64,000 nucleotides of DNA from Lysinibacillus fusiformis (GTDB lineage: Bacteria > Bacillota > Bacilli > Bacillales_A > Planococcaceae), in NCBI RefSeq assembly GCF_003049525.1, contig NZ_PYWL01000003.1, forward strand, positions 1 to 64,000, written 5' to 3'. This document shows positions 54,463 through 63,654 of this stretch, in pieces. The translations under genes were made by a program, and so were the position numbers. Every line of letters starts with the position of its first letter. Position 1 is the stretch's first letter. The notes under the pieces are model-generated. The model ran no database searches and was not told the origin of the DNA. It was given only the letters and a program-made list of their open reading frames with translations.

Positions 54463-55416
54463 ATGGAACATCGTATTGATCCGGAACTAAAAGAATTATT
54501 AGCTGTTTTTCCACCTTTAAACTTAGACAATGTACAAGCTACAAGAGATGGGATGGCAGCTGTAGCTGTACCAGCAACAATAGACGAGCAGATTATAGTT
54601 ACTAATAAAATGATTCAAGGACCTGAAGAGGGTGTTGCACTGCGCATTAGAATCTACCAGCCAAAAGACCAAAGTGAAATTTACCCAGCATTGGTGTGGA
54701 TTCATGGAGGTGGCTATGTTTTAGGAGCTCCAGAGGGCGATGATTTGCTTTGTCAGCGCTTCGTTACAGATGCAAAGTGCGTCGTTGTATCAGTAGACTA
54801 CAGACTTGCACCTGAGTATCCTTACCCAGTACCACTCGAAGATTGTTATACTGCGTTAAAATGGGTGGCAGATCATGCAGATGCACTAAGGATTGATAAT
54901 CAACGTATAGGGATAGCCGGGGCAAGTGCTGGGGGTGGGCTAACCGCTGCTCTTGCATTGCTAGCACGTGATCGCAATTATCCAAAGCTTAGCTTCCAAA
55001 TGCCTTTATATCCAATGATAGATGATCGGAATAATACACCATCCGCCTTAGAAATTACTGGTCATATGATCTGGAACCATTCCCTTAATCAAAAGGGATG
55101 GGAAATGTATTTAAATGGAGAAAACGGTAGTGACAATGTGCCACCATACGCTGCTGCTGCAAGAGCCGATGACTTAACGGGGCTTCCCTTTACTTACACA
55201 TGTGTAGGTCAGCTAGATCCGTTCCGTGATGAAACGTTACAATATGTAACGAAGCTCTGTCAGGCAGGTGTTGATGTTGAGTTTCATTTATATCCAGGAT
55301 GCTATCATGGCTTTGAAAGCTTAGTGCCAACTGCCACGGTTAGCCTAAGAACTGTTACAGAATATGTAGAAGCCGCTAAATATGTTTTAAATCGAACAGT
55401 GTCAGTTCCTTTATAA
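54463..55416 (+). CDS. Alpha/beta hydrolase (HSL-type esterase)
   Basis: A 317-residue esterase of the hormone-sensitive-lipase family. The oxyanion motif HGGGYVLG (about 80-87), the nucleophile elbow GASAGGG (about 154-160), and His in YHGFES (about 287) are visible; Asp of the triad is in GQLDPFRDE (about 253). It is the third gene of the monooxygenase operon and would hydrolyse the ester or lactone it makes. ATG follows AGAGAGGATG. The length is normal. Confidence 0.92.
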   Translation: MEHRIDPELKELLAVFPPLNLDNVQATRDGMAAVAVPATIDEQIIVTNKMIQGPEEGVALRIRIYQPKDQSEIYPALVWIHGGGYVLGAPEGDDLLCQRFVTDAKCVVVSVDYRLAPEYPYPVPLEDCYTALKWVADHADALRIDNQRIGIAGASAGGGLTAALALLARDRNYPKLSFQMPLYPMIDDRNNTPSALEITGHMIWNHSLNQKGWEMYLNGENGSDNVPPYAAAARADDLTGLPFTYTCVGQLDPFRDETLQYVTKLCQAGVDVEFHLYPGCYHGFESLVPTATVSLRTVTEYVEAAKYVLNRTVSVPL

Positions 55417-55425
55417 ATATTGACG

Positions 55426-55468
55426 AAAATCTCGATACCTTGTTAGTTTAGGGCTTCGGGATTTTTTT
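55426..55468 (+). terminator. Terminator of the monooxygenase operon
   Basis: AAAATCTCGA pairs with TCGGGATTTT with a G-U pair, around a longer loop, then T-run. Confidence 0.65.
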
Positions 55469-55543
55469 GCTGAATGCGAGAAATAGTTTGTAATTCCTCT
55501 TTTTAGGATAGACTTTTATTAAGTGAAAGGAGGAGGTTTCAAA

Positions 55544-55960
55544 TTGCTACAGTTTGATTCAAAAATAGTTGGAAAAGAGATAGGCTATGGTTATTTGCGA
55601 GATCATATTATTGATCGCGGTTTTACAATTGGTGGGAATTGGGAGTATCATAAAGGGAGCTTTGACGCGGTACTATGGAGAGGTGGCGGCGAAACGATCT
55701 ATTTGCGCGTGCCCTTTATCGTAACAGTTGGGGAATTAGATAATGAAGATGCCCAAATTCGATTTCAAAAGCCGTTTGTTATTAAACATGTTGCTAACGT
55801 TGGTTTAGATTATGATGAAGGCTCTTTACTGGATGCTACAGGAGCTAGTCAGTTCCAGACGCCGCTTGATAAGGATGGGCATATTCATGATAAAAGTAGA
55901 TGGATACAGGCGGGTGAACAAGTTGTAGAAGAAAAAGTATTTCCTTTTTTTATCAACTAA
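55544..55960 (+). CDS. yugN: YugN-like family protein
   Basis: A 138-residue small protein of the YugN-like family. The start LLQFDSKIVGKEIGYGYLRDH and the centre GNWEYHKGSFDAVLWRGGGETIYLRVPF are typical, ending FPFFIN. The function is unknown. TTG 55544 is preceded by AAAGGAGGAGG, about 8 bases before; the GTG at 55523 overlaps this ribosome site. Confidence 0.82.
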   Translation: MLQFDSKIVGKEIGYGYLRDHIIDRGFTIGGNWEYHKGSFDAVLWRGGGETIYLRVPFIVTVGELDNEDAQIRFQKPFVIKHVANVGLDYDEGSLLDATGASQFQTPLDKDGHIHDKSRWIQAGEQVVEEKVFPFFIN

Positions 55961-56111
55961 TTAGATAAATATGTATATTCTTTCGAGAAATCGTATGTCT
56001 TTTATCCTTGGATTTTTGGGAACTTATAATCAAAAATAGAAAATAGAATTGTCGTAAGAATTTACCAACCTTATAATAGTGTTAGCATACACTACTATAA
56101 GAGGTGAGTTT

Positions 56112-56276
56112 ATGGATAAAATAACAATAGATGATTTTTATTATTCCTATCAAAAATTACGACAAGAACGACTCATCCATCGAAAAGAAGCTTATCTTAA
56201 AGTACTAGAGCACACAAAAACATTTGGTGAAATAATTATGTTTGAAAGTATAAAAATAAGTAAAAGAGACGTCTAG
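56112..56276 (+). CDS. Small hypothetical protein, 54 residues
   Basis: The product MDKITIDDFYYSYQKLRQER... is helical, charged and has no membrane segment or recognised family. AAGAGGTGAG lies just before ATG 56112. It ends just before a lipoprotein gene; GACGTCT...AGACGTC-like bases at 56266-56286 overlap its end and may form a hairpin with TTTTTC after it. Confidence 0.6.
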   Translation: MDKITIDDFYYSYQKLRQERLIHRKEAYLKVLEHTKTFGEIIMFESIKISKRDV

Positions 56277-56317
56277 GGCCGACGTCTTTTTCTATTTTCA
56301 AAAAAGGAGGAGACAAG

Positions 56318-57385
56318 ATGAAGCGAATGATTCCCATTTTGCTGCTAGCCATTTTTATGTGTGCGGCTTGTACTTCTACCAAGGAGAAGAATGAGAGGAT
56401 GGTAAAACAAGAAGAACCCTCAAAAGTCATTCCAAACGTTGAAATAATAGCGAAGCAATTACGAACACCTTGGTCGATTGAAAAAAGCGATACAGCATTA
56501 TATGTAACAGAAAGACCAGGCAATATTGTGAAGATCATGGAAGGTGAAGTTGCAAGACAACAGGTCCTATTAAAGAAGGAATTATCGACAGCTCCTGAAG
56601 CTGGCCTCCTAGGATTTGTGTTATCTCCTGATTTTACGACAACCCATATTGCTTATGCTTACTATACGTATGAAGAGGGATCAGCACAATTTAATCGGGT
56701 TGTAACATTAACGCTAATCGATAATAAGTGGCAGGAAACAGATCTCTTAATTGATCGAATACAGAGCGGTACATATCATCATGGCGGACGTTTAAAAATA
56801 GGTCCCGATAGGAAATTGTATGTTACTGTCGGAGATGCCACTCAGCCATCTTTAGCACAGGATTTAGATGCATTGGAAGGAAAGATTTTACGACTCAATT
56901 TGGACGGTTCCATACCGAATGATAATCCTTTTCCTCGTTCTTATGTGTATAGCTATGGGCATCGAAATCCGCAGGGATTAGCATGGGCAACGGATGGTAC
57001 GATGTACGCAAGCGAACATGGCAATGCGGCCAATGACGAAATCAACATGATTGAAAAAGGGAAGAATTATGGTTGGCCACTTATGGAGGGAACAGACAAA
57101 CAGCAACATATGGTCACGCCACTATTTACCTCAGGCTCGACGAAAACGTGGGCGCCATCTGGTATTACTGTAGTAGATGATCATTTATATGCTGCAGCAC
57201 TAAGGGGGACTGCGGTGCTAACATTTGATGTAAACATGAAAAAACAAGATATGCTACTATCGGAATTTGGAAGAATACGAGATGTTTTTATGGATGGTAG
57301 CTACTTATACTTTATTAGTAATAATACGGATGGACGCGGCAATCCTCAACCCGATGACGATAAACTATACAGAATACCGTTATGA
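56318..57385 (+). CDS. Glucose/sorbosone dehydrogenase-type (PQQ-type beta-propeller) lipoprotein
   Basis: A 355-residue lipoprotein. The lipobox is in LAIFMCAAC (about 19). The rest is a six-bladed propeller of the sugar-dehydrogenase family: TPWSIEKSDTALYVTERPGNI (blade 1), SGTYHHGGRLKIGPDRKLYVTVGDA with the catalytic His (about 150), GHRNPQGLAWATDGTMYASEHG and GWPLMEG. Known relatives oxidise aldoses using PQQ outside the cell; whether this host has PQQ is not shown. ATG follows AAAAAGGAGGAG. The universal stress gene follows. Confidence 0.88.
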   Translation: MKRMIPILLLAIFMCAACTSTKEKNERMVKQEEPSKVIPNVEIIAKQLRTPWSIEKSDTALYVTERPGNIVKIMEGEVARQQVLLKKELSTAPEAGLLGFVLSPDFTTTHIAYAYYTYEEGSAQFNRVVTLTLIDNKWQETDLLIDRIQSGTYHHGGRLKIGPDRKLYVTVGDATQPSLAQDLDALEGKILRLNLDGSIPNDNPFPRSYVYSYGHRNPQGLAWATDGTMYASEHGNAANDEINMIEKGKNYGWPLMEGTDKQQHMVTPLFTSGSTKTWAPSGITVVDDHLYAAALRGTAVLTFDVNMKKQDMLLSEFGRIRDVFMDGSYLYFISNNTDGRGNPQPDDDKLYRIPL

Positions 57386-57436
57386 TATAATATTTGTGAA
57401 AACATGGAATGGCATGATGAATGGAGAGGACTAAAT

Positions 57437-57856
57437 ATGGCTAATTATTTTAAAATCGCAGTAGCAATTGATTTCTCAGAACAATCATTGAAGGCTTTAG
57501 AAAGAGCGAGTCAAGTAGCAATGCAACACAATGCTACTTTGCAATTAGTGAATGTGATTGATACAAAATCTTTTGGAGCGGTGTCAGCATATGATTTAAA
57601 ATATGCGGAAGAATTGAAGAAAGAAAACAAGAGCAAAATGGAAAGCTTAGAAAAGCAAGTGGTTCAGACAGGTGTTCAAAGTGTAGAATCTGTAGTAGAA
57701 ACGGGTTCGCCAAAGGGGATCTTGACACAGCTTACGAATGTTGATTTGATCGTATGTGGGGCAACCGGGTTAAATCGAATGGAAAAAATGATGCTAGGGT
57801 CTGTAGCAGAAAAAGTAGTACGTCATGCTCATTGTGATGTATTAATCGTTCGATAA
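57437..57856 (+). CDS. Universal stress protein (UspA family)
   Basis: A 139-residue UspA-fold protein. FKIAVAIDFSEQSLKALERA forms the first strand and helix; the ATP-binding G-2x-G-9x-G(S/T) motif is seen as GATGLNRMEKMMLGSVAEKVVRHAHCDVLIVR at the end. The role is stress protection, exact function open. I use ATG 57437 after GAGAGGA; ATG 57404 is in frame but lacks a ribosome site. Confidence 0.93.
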   Translation: MANYFKIAVAIDFSEQSLKALERASQVAMQHNATLQLVNVIDTKSFGAVSAYDLKYAEELKKENKSKMESLEKQVVQTGVQSVESVVETGSPKGILTQLTNVDLIVCGATGLNRMEKMMLGSVAEKVVRHAHCDVLIVR

Positions 57857-57896
57857 TTTTACGGAAATCTTCGTCATATTTATATGGATAAAGACA

Positions 57897-57937
57897 AAAC
57901 AAACCTGCTTGTAGATAGATGACAAGCAGGTTTGTTT
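57897..57937. terminator. Bidirectional terminator between the stress-protein and lipoprotein genes
   Basis: AAACAAACCTGCTTGT pairs perfectly with ACAAGCAGGTTTGTTT over a nine-base loop; it serves both convergent genes. Confidence 0.92.
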
Positions 57938-57938
57938 A

Positions 57939-58796
57939 TTATTCGATTGTTTGTGCGTTATCTACAATGCTTTGAGGAATATCAATTGTTTTAAGATGAT
58001 TGAAATCAGTATAAGTAACGACTGATTTTGTATTCATTAACAATTCATCGCCTTCTACTGCCATTTTTAAATCAAAATTCATATCCATTTTTTTCGTATC
58101 GAAAGTCTCTTTATCAATGTGTAGCACATAGTTGATTTTTTCGATTGTTAATTGATCCATAGGGTTTTCTTCTAATCCCATGTCCTCTATTGATTTATTA
58201 ATCTCAGAATCAATTAGCTCTTTAAATTTATCACCTTTTGCTTCTAATGTAAGGACATATTCTTTATCGGTTTGTTCAAATGTAAAATCATTAATAAACT
58301 TTTTAAGTTGTTCTAACTGTTCTTTAGCGTCAGCAGAAGCAGCCGTTTGATCTAAAATAGCATCAAAGTTCTCATCAGGAAGCTTTAACCAGCTGTCTGT
58401 AGTCACATCTTTCATGAAAAGGCCAGCGTCTTTTTTCATATACATTTCAATAGGCATGTCCGTTGTTTCTTGGCCTTCACTCATCATATCTGGCATCGAC
58501 ATAGAGCCTGATAAATGCATTGCTAGTGGGTCGACGATAATGTCCATTTCCATTTTAGAGTTAATAGAGAACTCCATCGCCTCTTCACCAGATCCAACCT
58601 TCGTTACCTGTGTCATATCCATATTGGCACTAGCACTTTTAATGTCAGACTGACGATCCACTGCCTTGTCATACACTTGTTCTAAAGTGAGGTTGCTAGT
58701 TTTAGTTGTGTCTTTCGTAGGTGTGGCACTTGAATTACAAGCAGCAAGCGTCAATGCTAGTGTTCCAACTGCTAGTACTTTAAAAATCTTCTTCAT
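57939..58796 (-). CDS. Putative lipoprotein (DUF6612-like)
   Basis: A 285-residue lipoprotein. MKKIFKVLAVGTLALTLAAC is the signal with lipobox LAAC; a Ser/Thr linker follows. The mature part is beta-rich (TLEQVYDKAVDRQSDIKSASANMDMTQVTK, SGSMSMPDMMSEGQE, IEKINYVLHIDKETFDTKKMDMNFDLKM), resembling the LppX/DUF6612-type lipid- or ligand-binding fold of Bacillus lipoproteins. GGAG lies 10 bases before ATG 58796; ATG 58805 is too close. The ligand is unknown. Confidence 0.8.
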   Translation of the reverse strand: MKKIFKVLAVGTLALTLAACNSSATPTKDTTKTSNLTLEQVYDKAVDRQSDIKSASANMDMTQVTKVGSGEEAMEFSINSKMEMDIIVDPLAMHLSGSMSMPDMMSEGQETTDMPIEMYMKKDAGLFMKDVTTDSWLKLPDENFDAILDQTAASADAKEQLEQLKKFINDFTFEQTDKEYVLTLEAKGDKFKELIDSEINKSIEDMGLEENPMDQLTIEKINYVLHIDKETFDTKKMDMNFDLKMAVEGDELLMNTKSVVTYTDFNHLKTIDIPQSIVDNAQTIE

Positions 58797-58949
58797 TACT
58801 TTCATCTCCTATTCTTGGTAAAAAACACTATCTACTAATATACGCCCAAGAAAAGGAAAAGTTTCGTTATTCTATAAAATGTATCTAAATACTTAGTAAA
58901 AAAACAATAATCTTGCAATAATGACCAGAAAGAAGCATGAAAATTAATA

Positions 58950-59002
58950 AAAAAGCTGTCACCAACCAATCGTTTAATACGAAAGTAGGTGACAGCTTTT
59001 TG
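58950..59002 (-). terminator. Terminator of the qox operon
   Basis: AAAAGCTGTCACC and GGTGACAGCTTTT form a strong hairpin, with poly-T on the minus strand side, directly after qoxD. Confidence 0.88.
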
Positions 59003-59044
59003 AGGAGCTTTTCAATAAGCTCGAAAATATCTACATGTAATTGC

Positions 59045-59326
59045 TTAGTAACCCCAGATCATGGCGAACAATGTACCAATGATTGTTACAACACCTACGA
59101 ATACTGAATATAAAATCGTTGTATATAACGTTTTCTTATCTTCAGATTCACCGATGTGCATGAATAACACTAACTGTACGGTTGCTTGTGCAAGGGCAGT
59201 GACAAGTAAAATAGCAAATGCCACTTTATAACTCATATCAAAGGTTACAACGGCTAAAGCGACAAGTGTCAGTAATAGTGAGAAGCCGAAGCCCATGACA
59301 TGTTGTTTTGGGAATAATTCCTTCAT
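59045..59326 (-). CDS. qoxD: Quinol oxidase subunit IV
   Basis: A 93-residue membrane protein with three helices, the small fourth subunit of the aa3-type menaquinol oxidase. HVMGFGFSLLLTLVALAVVTFD and AQATVQLVLFMHIGESEDKK match the family. The start overlaps the end of qoxC by one base, so translation is coupled. It is the last gene of the operon. Confidence 0.93.
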   Translation of the reverse strand: MKELFPKQHVMGFGFSLLLTLVALAVVTFDMSYKVAFAILLVTALAQATVQLVLFMHIGESEDKKTLYTTILYSVFVGVVTIIGTLFAMIWGY

Positions 59327-59925
59327 CAGCTAATCAGTCCTTTCAAATAGACGAAGCTGAAGATGAAAATCCAAACAACGTCTAGGAAATGCCAGTACAA
59401 TGAGAAGATAAACGCTTTGTTCGCTGTTTGTGGATTTAAACCACGTTTAGCTACTTGGATAATGATAGCTAGGCCCCAGAAGAAACCAAATGTTACGTGG
59501 GCACCGTGTGTTCCAAGTAATGTCATTAATGATGACAGGAATGCGCTTGTTTGAATTGTCGCACCTTCATGTACATAAGTGATGAACTCATCAATCTCAA
59601 TAGCTAAGAAACCTAAGCCGAGTAAAAGGGTAATGATGAAGAAAGTCATCATTGCCTTTTTACGACCAATACGCATTGCATGAACACCCAGACCAATTGT
59701 GAAACTACTTGATAATAATAAGAATGTTTCCCATAAAACTGGTGTTAACTCAAAGATTTCAGCACCATTCGGGCCACTACCTGTCCGTGTGTGAAGTGTG
59801 AAATACACAGTAAACAATGTGGCAAATAACACGATCTCGGCGCCAAGGAAAATCCAGAAACCAAAGATTTTTAGGCGATTTTCCTCTGTACTATATTCTA
59901 ATGGAAGTGAAGAATCGATTTTCAT
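59326..59925 (-). CDS. qoxC: Quinol oxidase subunit III
   Basis: A 199-residue membrane protein with five helices. GFWIFLGAEIVLFATLFTVYF and LLGTHGAHVTFGFFWGLAIIIQ with YWHFLDVVWIFIF at the end are hallmarks of subunit III of heme-copper oxidases. ATG 59925 follows GAGAGGTG; an in-frame GTG at 59937 overlaps that ribosome site and qoxB. It stabilises subunit I. Confidence 0.94.
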   Translation of the reverse strand: MKIDSSLPLEYSTEENRLKIFGFWIFLGAEIVLFATLFTVYFTLHTRTGSGPNGAEIFELTPVLWETFLLLSSSFTIGLGVHAMRIGRKKAMMTFFIITLLLGLGFLAIEIDEFITYVHEGATIQTSAFLSSLMTLLGTHGAHVTFGFFWGLAIIIQVAKRGLNPQTANKAFIFSLYWHFLDVVWIFIFSFVYLKGLIS

Positions 59926-59926
59926 A

Positions 59927-61870
59927 TTATTTATCACCTCTCAAGCTTTTCTCAGTTGCCATGACTTCCTCAACTGAAATATAACGACCATGGTCTTTTT
60001 CGAAAGAACGATGGATCATGAAGCCAAATACACCAAGCATACTAATGATGGCTGGCACCCATAGATTGAATACAGCGAAGAATGCTGCAAGGAAGAAGAA
60101 TCCACTCATCCAGAAAGGTGTGCCTGTATTATTTGGCATGTGAATTTTTTCAATTTTACCTGCTGTAATATCGCGACCTTCTTTTTTCGCGAACCAGAAC
60201 TCATCTAAGCGAGTAACAGTTGGAACAACTGCAAAGTTGTATTCTGGTACTGGAGAATGAGTAGCCCATTCAAGTGTACGACCTTCCCATACATCTGCCT
60301 TTTCATCACGAGGCATATGTTTCCAGCTGTAGTAGATATTGTAAACGATCAGCGCAAAGCCGACTGCAAGTCCTAAAGCACCAACGAATGATAACATGTT
60401 CAATGGTCCATAGCCTGTTGATTCTGAGTAAGTGTACATACGACGAGCATAACCATCTAAACCTAAAATGAATAGTGGGAAGAATGTTACGTTGAAGCTG
60501 ATTGCAATGAACCAGAACGCAGTTTTCCCTAATTTTTCATTTAAACGGAAACCGAACATTTTTGGCCACCAGTAGTGGTAACCTGCAAGTACACCGAATA
60601 CTGTACCTGGAATTAAAACGTAGTGGAAGTGGGCAACTAAGAACATCGTATTATGATATTGATAGTCAGCACTTGCCATCGCTAGCATTACCCCTGTAAC
60701 CCCACCAATTGTGAAGATTGGAATAAAGCCAAGAGCATAAAGCATCGGTGTTGTAAATTGAATTTTCCCGTTCCTCATCGTCAGTAGCCAGTTAAATATT
60801 TTAACACCGGTTGGAACGGCGATTGCCATTGTTGTAATAGAGAATACGCTGTTTACCATTACCCCGTGACCCATTGTATAGAAGTGGTGGGCCCAAACTA
60901 CGAATGATAGTAAAGAAATGACAACCATACTCATAACCATTGATTTATAGCCGTACAAGTTTTTACGCGCAAATGTTGCAATGATTTCTGAGAAAATACC
61001 GAAAGCAGGTAGAATAACGATATAAACTTCAGGATGTCCCCAAACCCAGAATAGGTTGGCCCAAAGCATATCCATACCGCCGTCTTGCATTGCAAAGAAT
61101 TTAGTACCGAATTGACGGTCTAACATCATAAGAGCAAGCGCTACAGTTAATACTGGGAATGCGAATACAATAATTACGTTTGTAATTAAAATCGACCAAG
61201 TAAACATTGGCATTTTCATTAATTTCATACCAGGTGCACGCATTTTAATAATAGTCGTGATGAAGTTAACACCTGTCATTAATGTACCAATACCTGATAA
61301 TTGAAGTGCTAAAGAATAATAGTTATTCCCTACAGTCGGACTGAAATCCGTACTGGCAAGAGGGAAGTAGGCTGTCCAACCAGCGTCTGGTGAACCACCG
61401 ATAATGAATGATAAGTTTAATAAACCAGCACCTGCTGCGAATAGCCAAAAACTGACAGCATTTAAACGTGGGAAAGCAACGTCACGTGCACCAATTTGAA
61501 GTGGGATGACAATGTTCATTAAACCAATAACAAATGGCATCGCCATAAATAAAATCATTAATAAACCGTGTGTTGTGAAAATTTCATTATAATGTTGTGC
61601 ATCAAGAAGCCCGTTATCCGGAACAGCTGTTTGTGCACGCATTAATAGTGCATCGATACCACCGCGGAATAGCATTAATAATGCTACAGCGATATACATA
61701 ATCCCGATTTTTTTATGGTCAACAGTTGATAGCCAGTTTTTGTAGAAATAGCCCCATTTTTTGAAATAAGTAAGGCCAGCTACGATAACGACTGCTCCAA
61801 CTACGATACTAATAGCTGCCGCTAAAATCATCGGTTCTTGCATTGGATGGAATAATTCTTCCATACTCAT
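59927..61870 (-). CDS. qoxB: Quinol oxidase subunit I
   Basis: The 647-residue catalytic subunit of the aa3-type quinol oxidase, which reduces oxygen to water and pumps protons. Heme and copper ligands are visible: [12 protein letters not shown] region, [19 protein letters not shown] (Cu-B His and cross-linked Tyr), [11 protein letters not shown] (Cu-B His pair) and [13 protein letters not shown] (heme His). About 14-15 membrane helices. I place the start at ATG 61870 after AAAGGAG; TTG 61888 would overlap the ribosome site. Confidence 0.96.
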   Translation of the reverse strand: MSMEELFHPMQEPMILAAAISIVVGAVVIVAGLTYFKKWGYFYKNWLSTVDHKKIGIMYIAVALLMLFRGGIDALLMRAQTAVPDNGLLDAQHYNEIFTTHGLLMILFMAMPFVIGLMNIVIPLQIGARDVAFPRLNAVSFWLFAAGAGLLNLSFIIGGSPDAGWTAYFPLASTDFSPTVGNNYYSLALQLSGIGTLMTGVNFITTIIKMRAPGMKLMKMPMFTWSILITNVIIVFAFPVLTVALALMMLDRQFGTKFFAMQDGGMDMLWANLFWVWGHPEVYIVILPAFGIFSEIIATFARKNLYGYKSMVMSMVVISLLSFVVWAHHFYTMGHGVMVNSVFSITTMAIAVPTGVKIFNWLLTMRNGKIQFTTPMLYALGFIPIFTIGGVTGVMLAMASADYQYHNTMFLVAHFHYVLIPGTVFGVLAGYHYWWPKMFGFRLNEKLGKTAFWFIAISFNVTFFPLFILGLDGYARRMYTYSESTGYGPLNMLSFVGALGLAVGFALIVYNIYYSWKHMPRDEKADVWEGRTLEWATHSPVPEYNFAVVPTVTRLDEFWFAKKEGRDITAGKIEKIHMPNNTGTPFWMSGFFFLAAFFAVFNLWVPAIISMLGVFGFMIHRSFEKDHGRYISVEEVMATEKSLRGDK

Positions 61871-61930
61871 TGGATGCGCTCCTTTCAAAATTAAAAATTA
61901 ATATTCTACTCGTTCAAAGTTAAATGTAAA

Positions 61931-62836
61931 TTAATGACCTGAATGTTCATTATTCATATCTTCTTCAGACATGTCACCATGGTCCATGTCACCCATTTTC
62001 ATGTTTTTACCATGTTCCATTGGGGCAGGGCTGAATTCTAAGTGTGTAGATGAGAAGCTTTGGCGACCAACATGCTCAGCCTTTAATAGCTCATCAAATT
62101 TTTCTTCTGTTAATGGTTTTTCTTTTGCTTTAACATCAGCAACCCATTTATCGAAGTCTTCTTGTGTCATAGATTGTGCTTCAAATTCCATTTCTGCAAA
62201 TCCACGTCCATTGAAGTTAGAGTTACGTCCCATGAATGAACCCACTTCATCTGCTGCAAGGTGGATAGTTGTTAACATATCACTCATGGCATATTTTTGA
62301 CCTGCTAATTGAGGAATCCAGAAACTTGTAATCGGACCGAATGAGTATAATTTAAACTCAATTGGACGATCCACTGGAAGATTGACATAGTTAACTGTTT
62401 CAACACCTTCTTCAGGGTAACTAAAATGCCATTTCCAGTTTGATGATGATGCATAAATTACTAAAGGTTCTTTATCGTCATATCCTGCTGGCTGAGCCTC
62501 TACAGTAGATGTTGTTCTTACAGTTACAACAGCCAAGAATGCAACAATAATAATAGGAATTACTGTCCATGTGATTTCTAGAAGATGGCTACCCTCTTCA
62601 TGAGGTGGCTCATAATCTGCAGATGCTTTTGACGCACGATATTTAGTTAGCATAAAGGCTAAAAGCACATACACGACTAGTAATATAAAGGCCATTGTAA
62701 TAATGGATAAAATAATTGTGTTTGATAATGTTTCTGCATTTGGTCCTTTAGGATTGAACACTGTTAATGGCTCACATCCAGCAAGTAGTGCAAGGGCACC
62801 CAATGCTACAAACATTAAACTTAATTTTTTCTTCAT
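61931..62836 (-). CDS. qoxA: Quinol oxidase subunit II
   Basis: A 301-residue membrane-anchored subunit. The signal peptide ends in the lipobox LLAGC (about 21), followed by two helices and an extracellular cupredoxin domain. The Cys/His ligands of a Cu-A centre are absent (NSNFNGRGFAEMEFEAQS lies where cytochrome-c oxidases have CSELCG), so this is a quinol oxidase. The last 30 residues are rich in His, Met and Asp (MGDMDHGDMSEEDMNNEHSGH-type tail), possibly metal-binding. ATG follows AAAGGAG. It starts the qox operon. Confidence 0.95.
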   Translation of the reverse strand: MKKKLSLMFVALGALALLAGCEPLTVFNPKGPNAETLSNTIILSIITMAFILLVVYVLLAFMLTKYRASKASADYEPPHEEGSHLLEITWTVIPIIIVAFLAVVTVRTTSTVEAQPAGYDDKEPLVIYASSSNWKWHFSYPEEGVETVNYVNLPVDRPIEFKLYSFGPITSFWIPQLAGQKYAMSDMLTTIHLAADEVGSFMGRNSNFNGRGFAEMEFEAQSMTQEDFDKWVADVKAKEKPLTEEKFDELLKAEHVGRQSFSSTHLEFSPAPMEHGKNMKMGDMDHGDMSEEDMNNEHSGH

Positions 62837-63566
62837 GTTTGACTCCTTTCTATAGAACGGCTATTCATAAAATTCATGTGTTTTTTGTCAGTTCACATTT
62901 ATAAATAGTGGATACTGAGGTCACCTCTTTTATCTTGGCGTACCAATCAACAACTTAAGAATTTACAATGGCATGGTTCAATATGAAACATAAATCTTGA
63001 AGTTGATTGGTCTAATGCAAGCGTTAGCAAAATCAATGATTTGTGCAATCGTTTCACATACGTACATGTCTATAACGATTGTCACAGCTTGTCGTTGTTT
63101 GCACATTGGATTATACGCCCTGTTTTTAAGAAAAAACATAATTTTGTTATGAAAATGATAGTAAAGATACATTGAATTTGAACATTTTTTGAACAAAAAA
63201 CGTTATTTTAGTATTGGTATTTTAAGGTTTTGTTTATTAAACACTGTGGAAACGTTGAAAATACTGCATTCTTCATGTTTACCTAAGTAAATAGTTTTTT
63301 TTATGAAAAATTGCATTTCACATTTTGGACGCTGTTTTGTAATAAAATCCGTATCCCATCGGACATAATAATATATTTCATTTGCCTTTTTTCTATAAAA
63401 GGAGTAGAAGAAGACTCATTGTGTGGAAACATTAGGATGAACTATCAATGAAAGGAATGATTGAAAAGGGAATAAATGGGGAGTGTTATTAATTATGTTA
63501 ATATAACAAATAGTTTTCTTGATTATACATAAATTTACATATTTATATTCTATTTGAAAAACAAAA
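62837..63566. other. Long intergenic region upstream of qoxA
   Basis: About 730 A/T-rich bases. The part next to qoxA should hold the qox promoter on the minus strand, but I cannot place convincing -35/-10 boxes. A minus-strand open frame at 62978-63196 lacks a ribosome site and protein-like composition. TGTGCAATCGTTTCACA at about 63040-63056 loosely resembles a CcpA site, with one base too many in one half. No RNA gene is recognised. Confidence 0.5.
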
Positions 63567-63594
63567 AGCAAACTAAGTAAATTCTTAGTTTGCT
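63560..63594 (-). terminator. Terminator of the gene at the right edge
   Basis: AGCAAACTAAG (63567-63577) pairs with CTTAGTTTGCT (63584-63594). Read on the minus strand the stem is followed by TTTTTGTTTTT, about 60 bases after the stop of the edge gene. Confidence 0.88.
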
Positions 63595-63654
63595 AAAATG
63601 GTAGAAATTTTTTATGTTTGTGAGAAAGATACGTAACGAATCAGCATTTTTTAG

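Noticed and set aside
63040..63056. Possible CcpA (cre) site in the qoxA upstream region
   Set aside because: TGTGCAATCGTTTCACA has the central CG and both TG/CA ends, but the halves are off by one base and it lies about 200 bases from qoxA.
62978..63196. Minus-strand 72-codon frame upstream of qoxA
   Set aside because: No ribosome site, odd composition and no recognisable family; position suggests promoter DNA.
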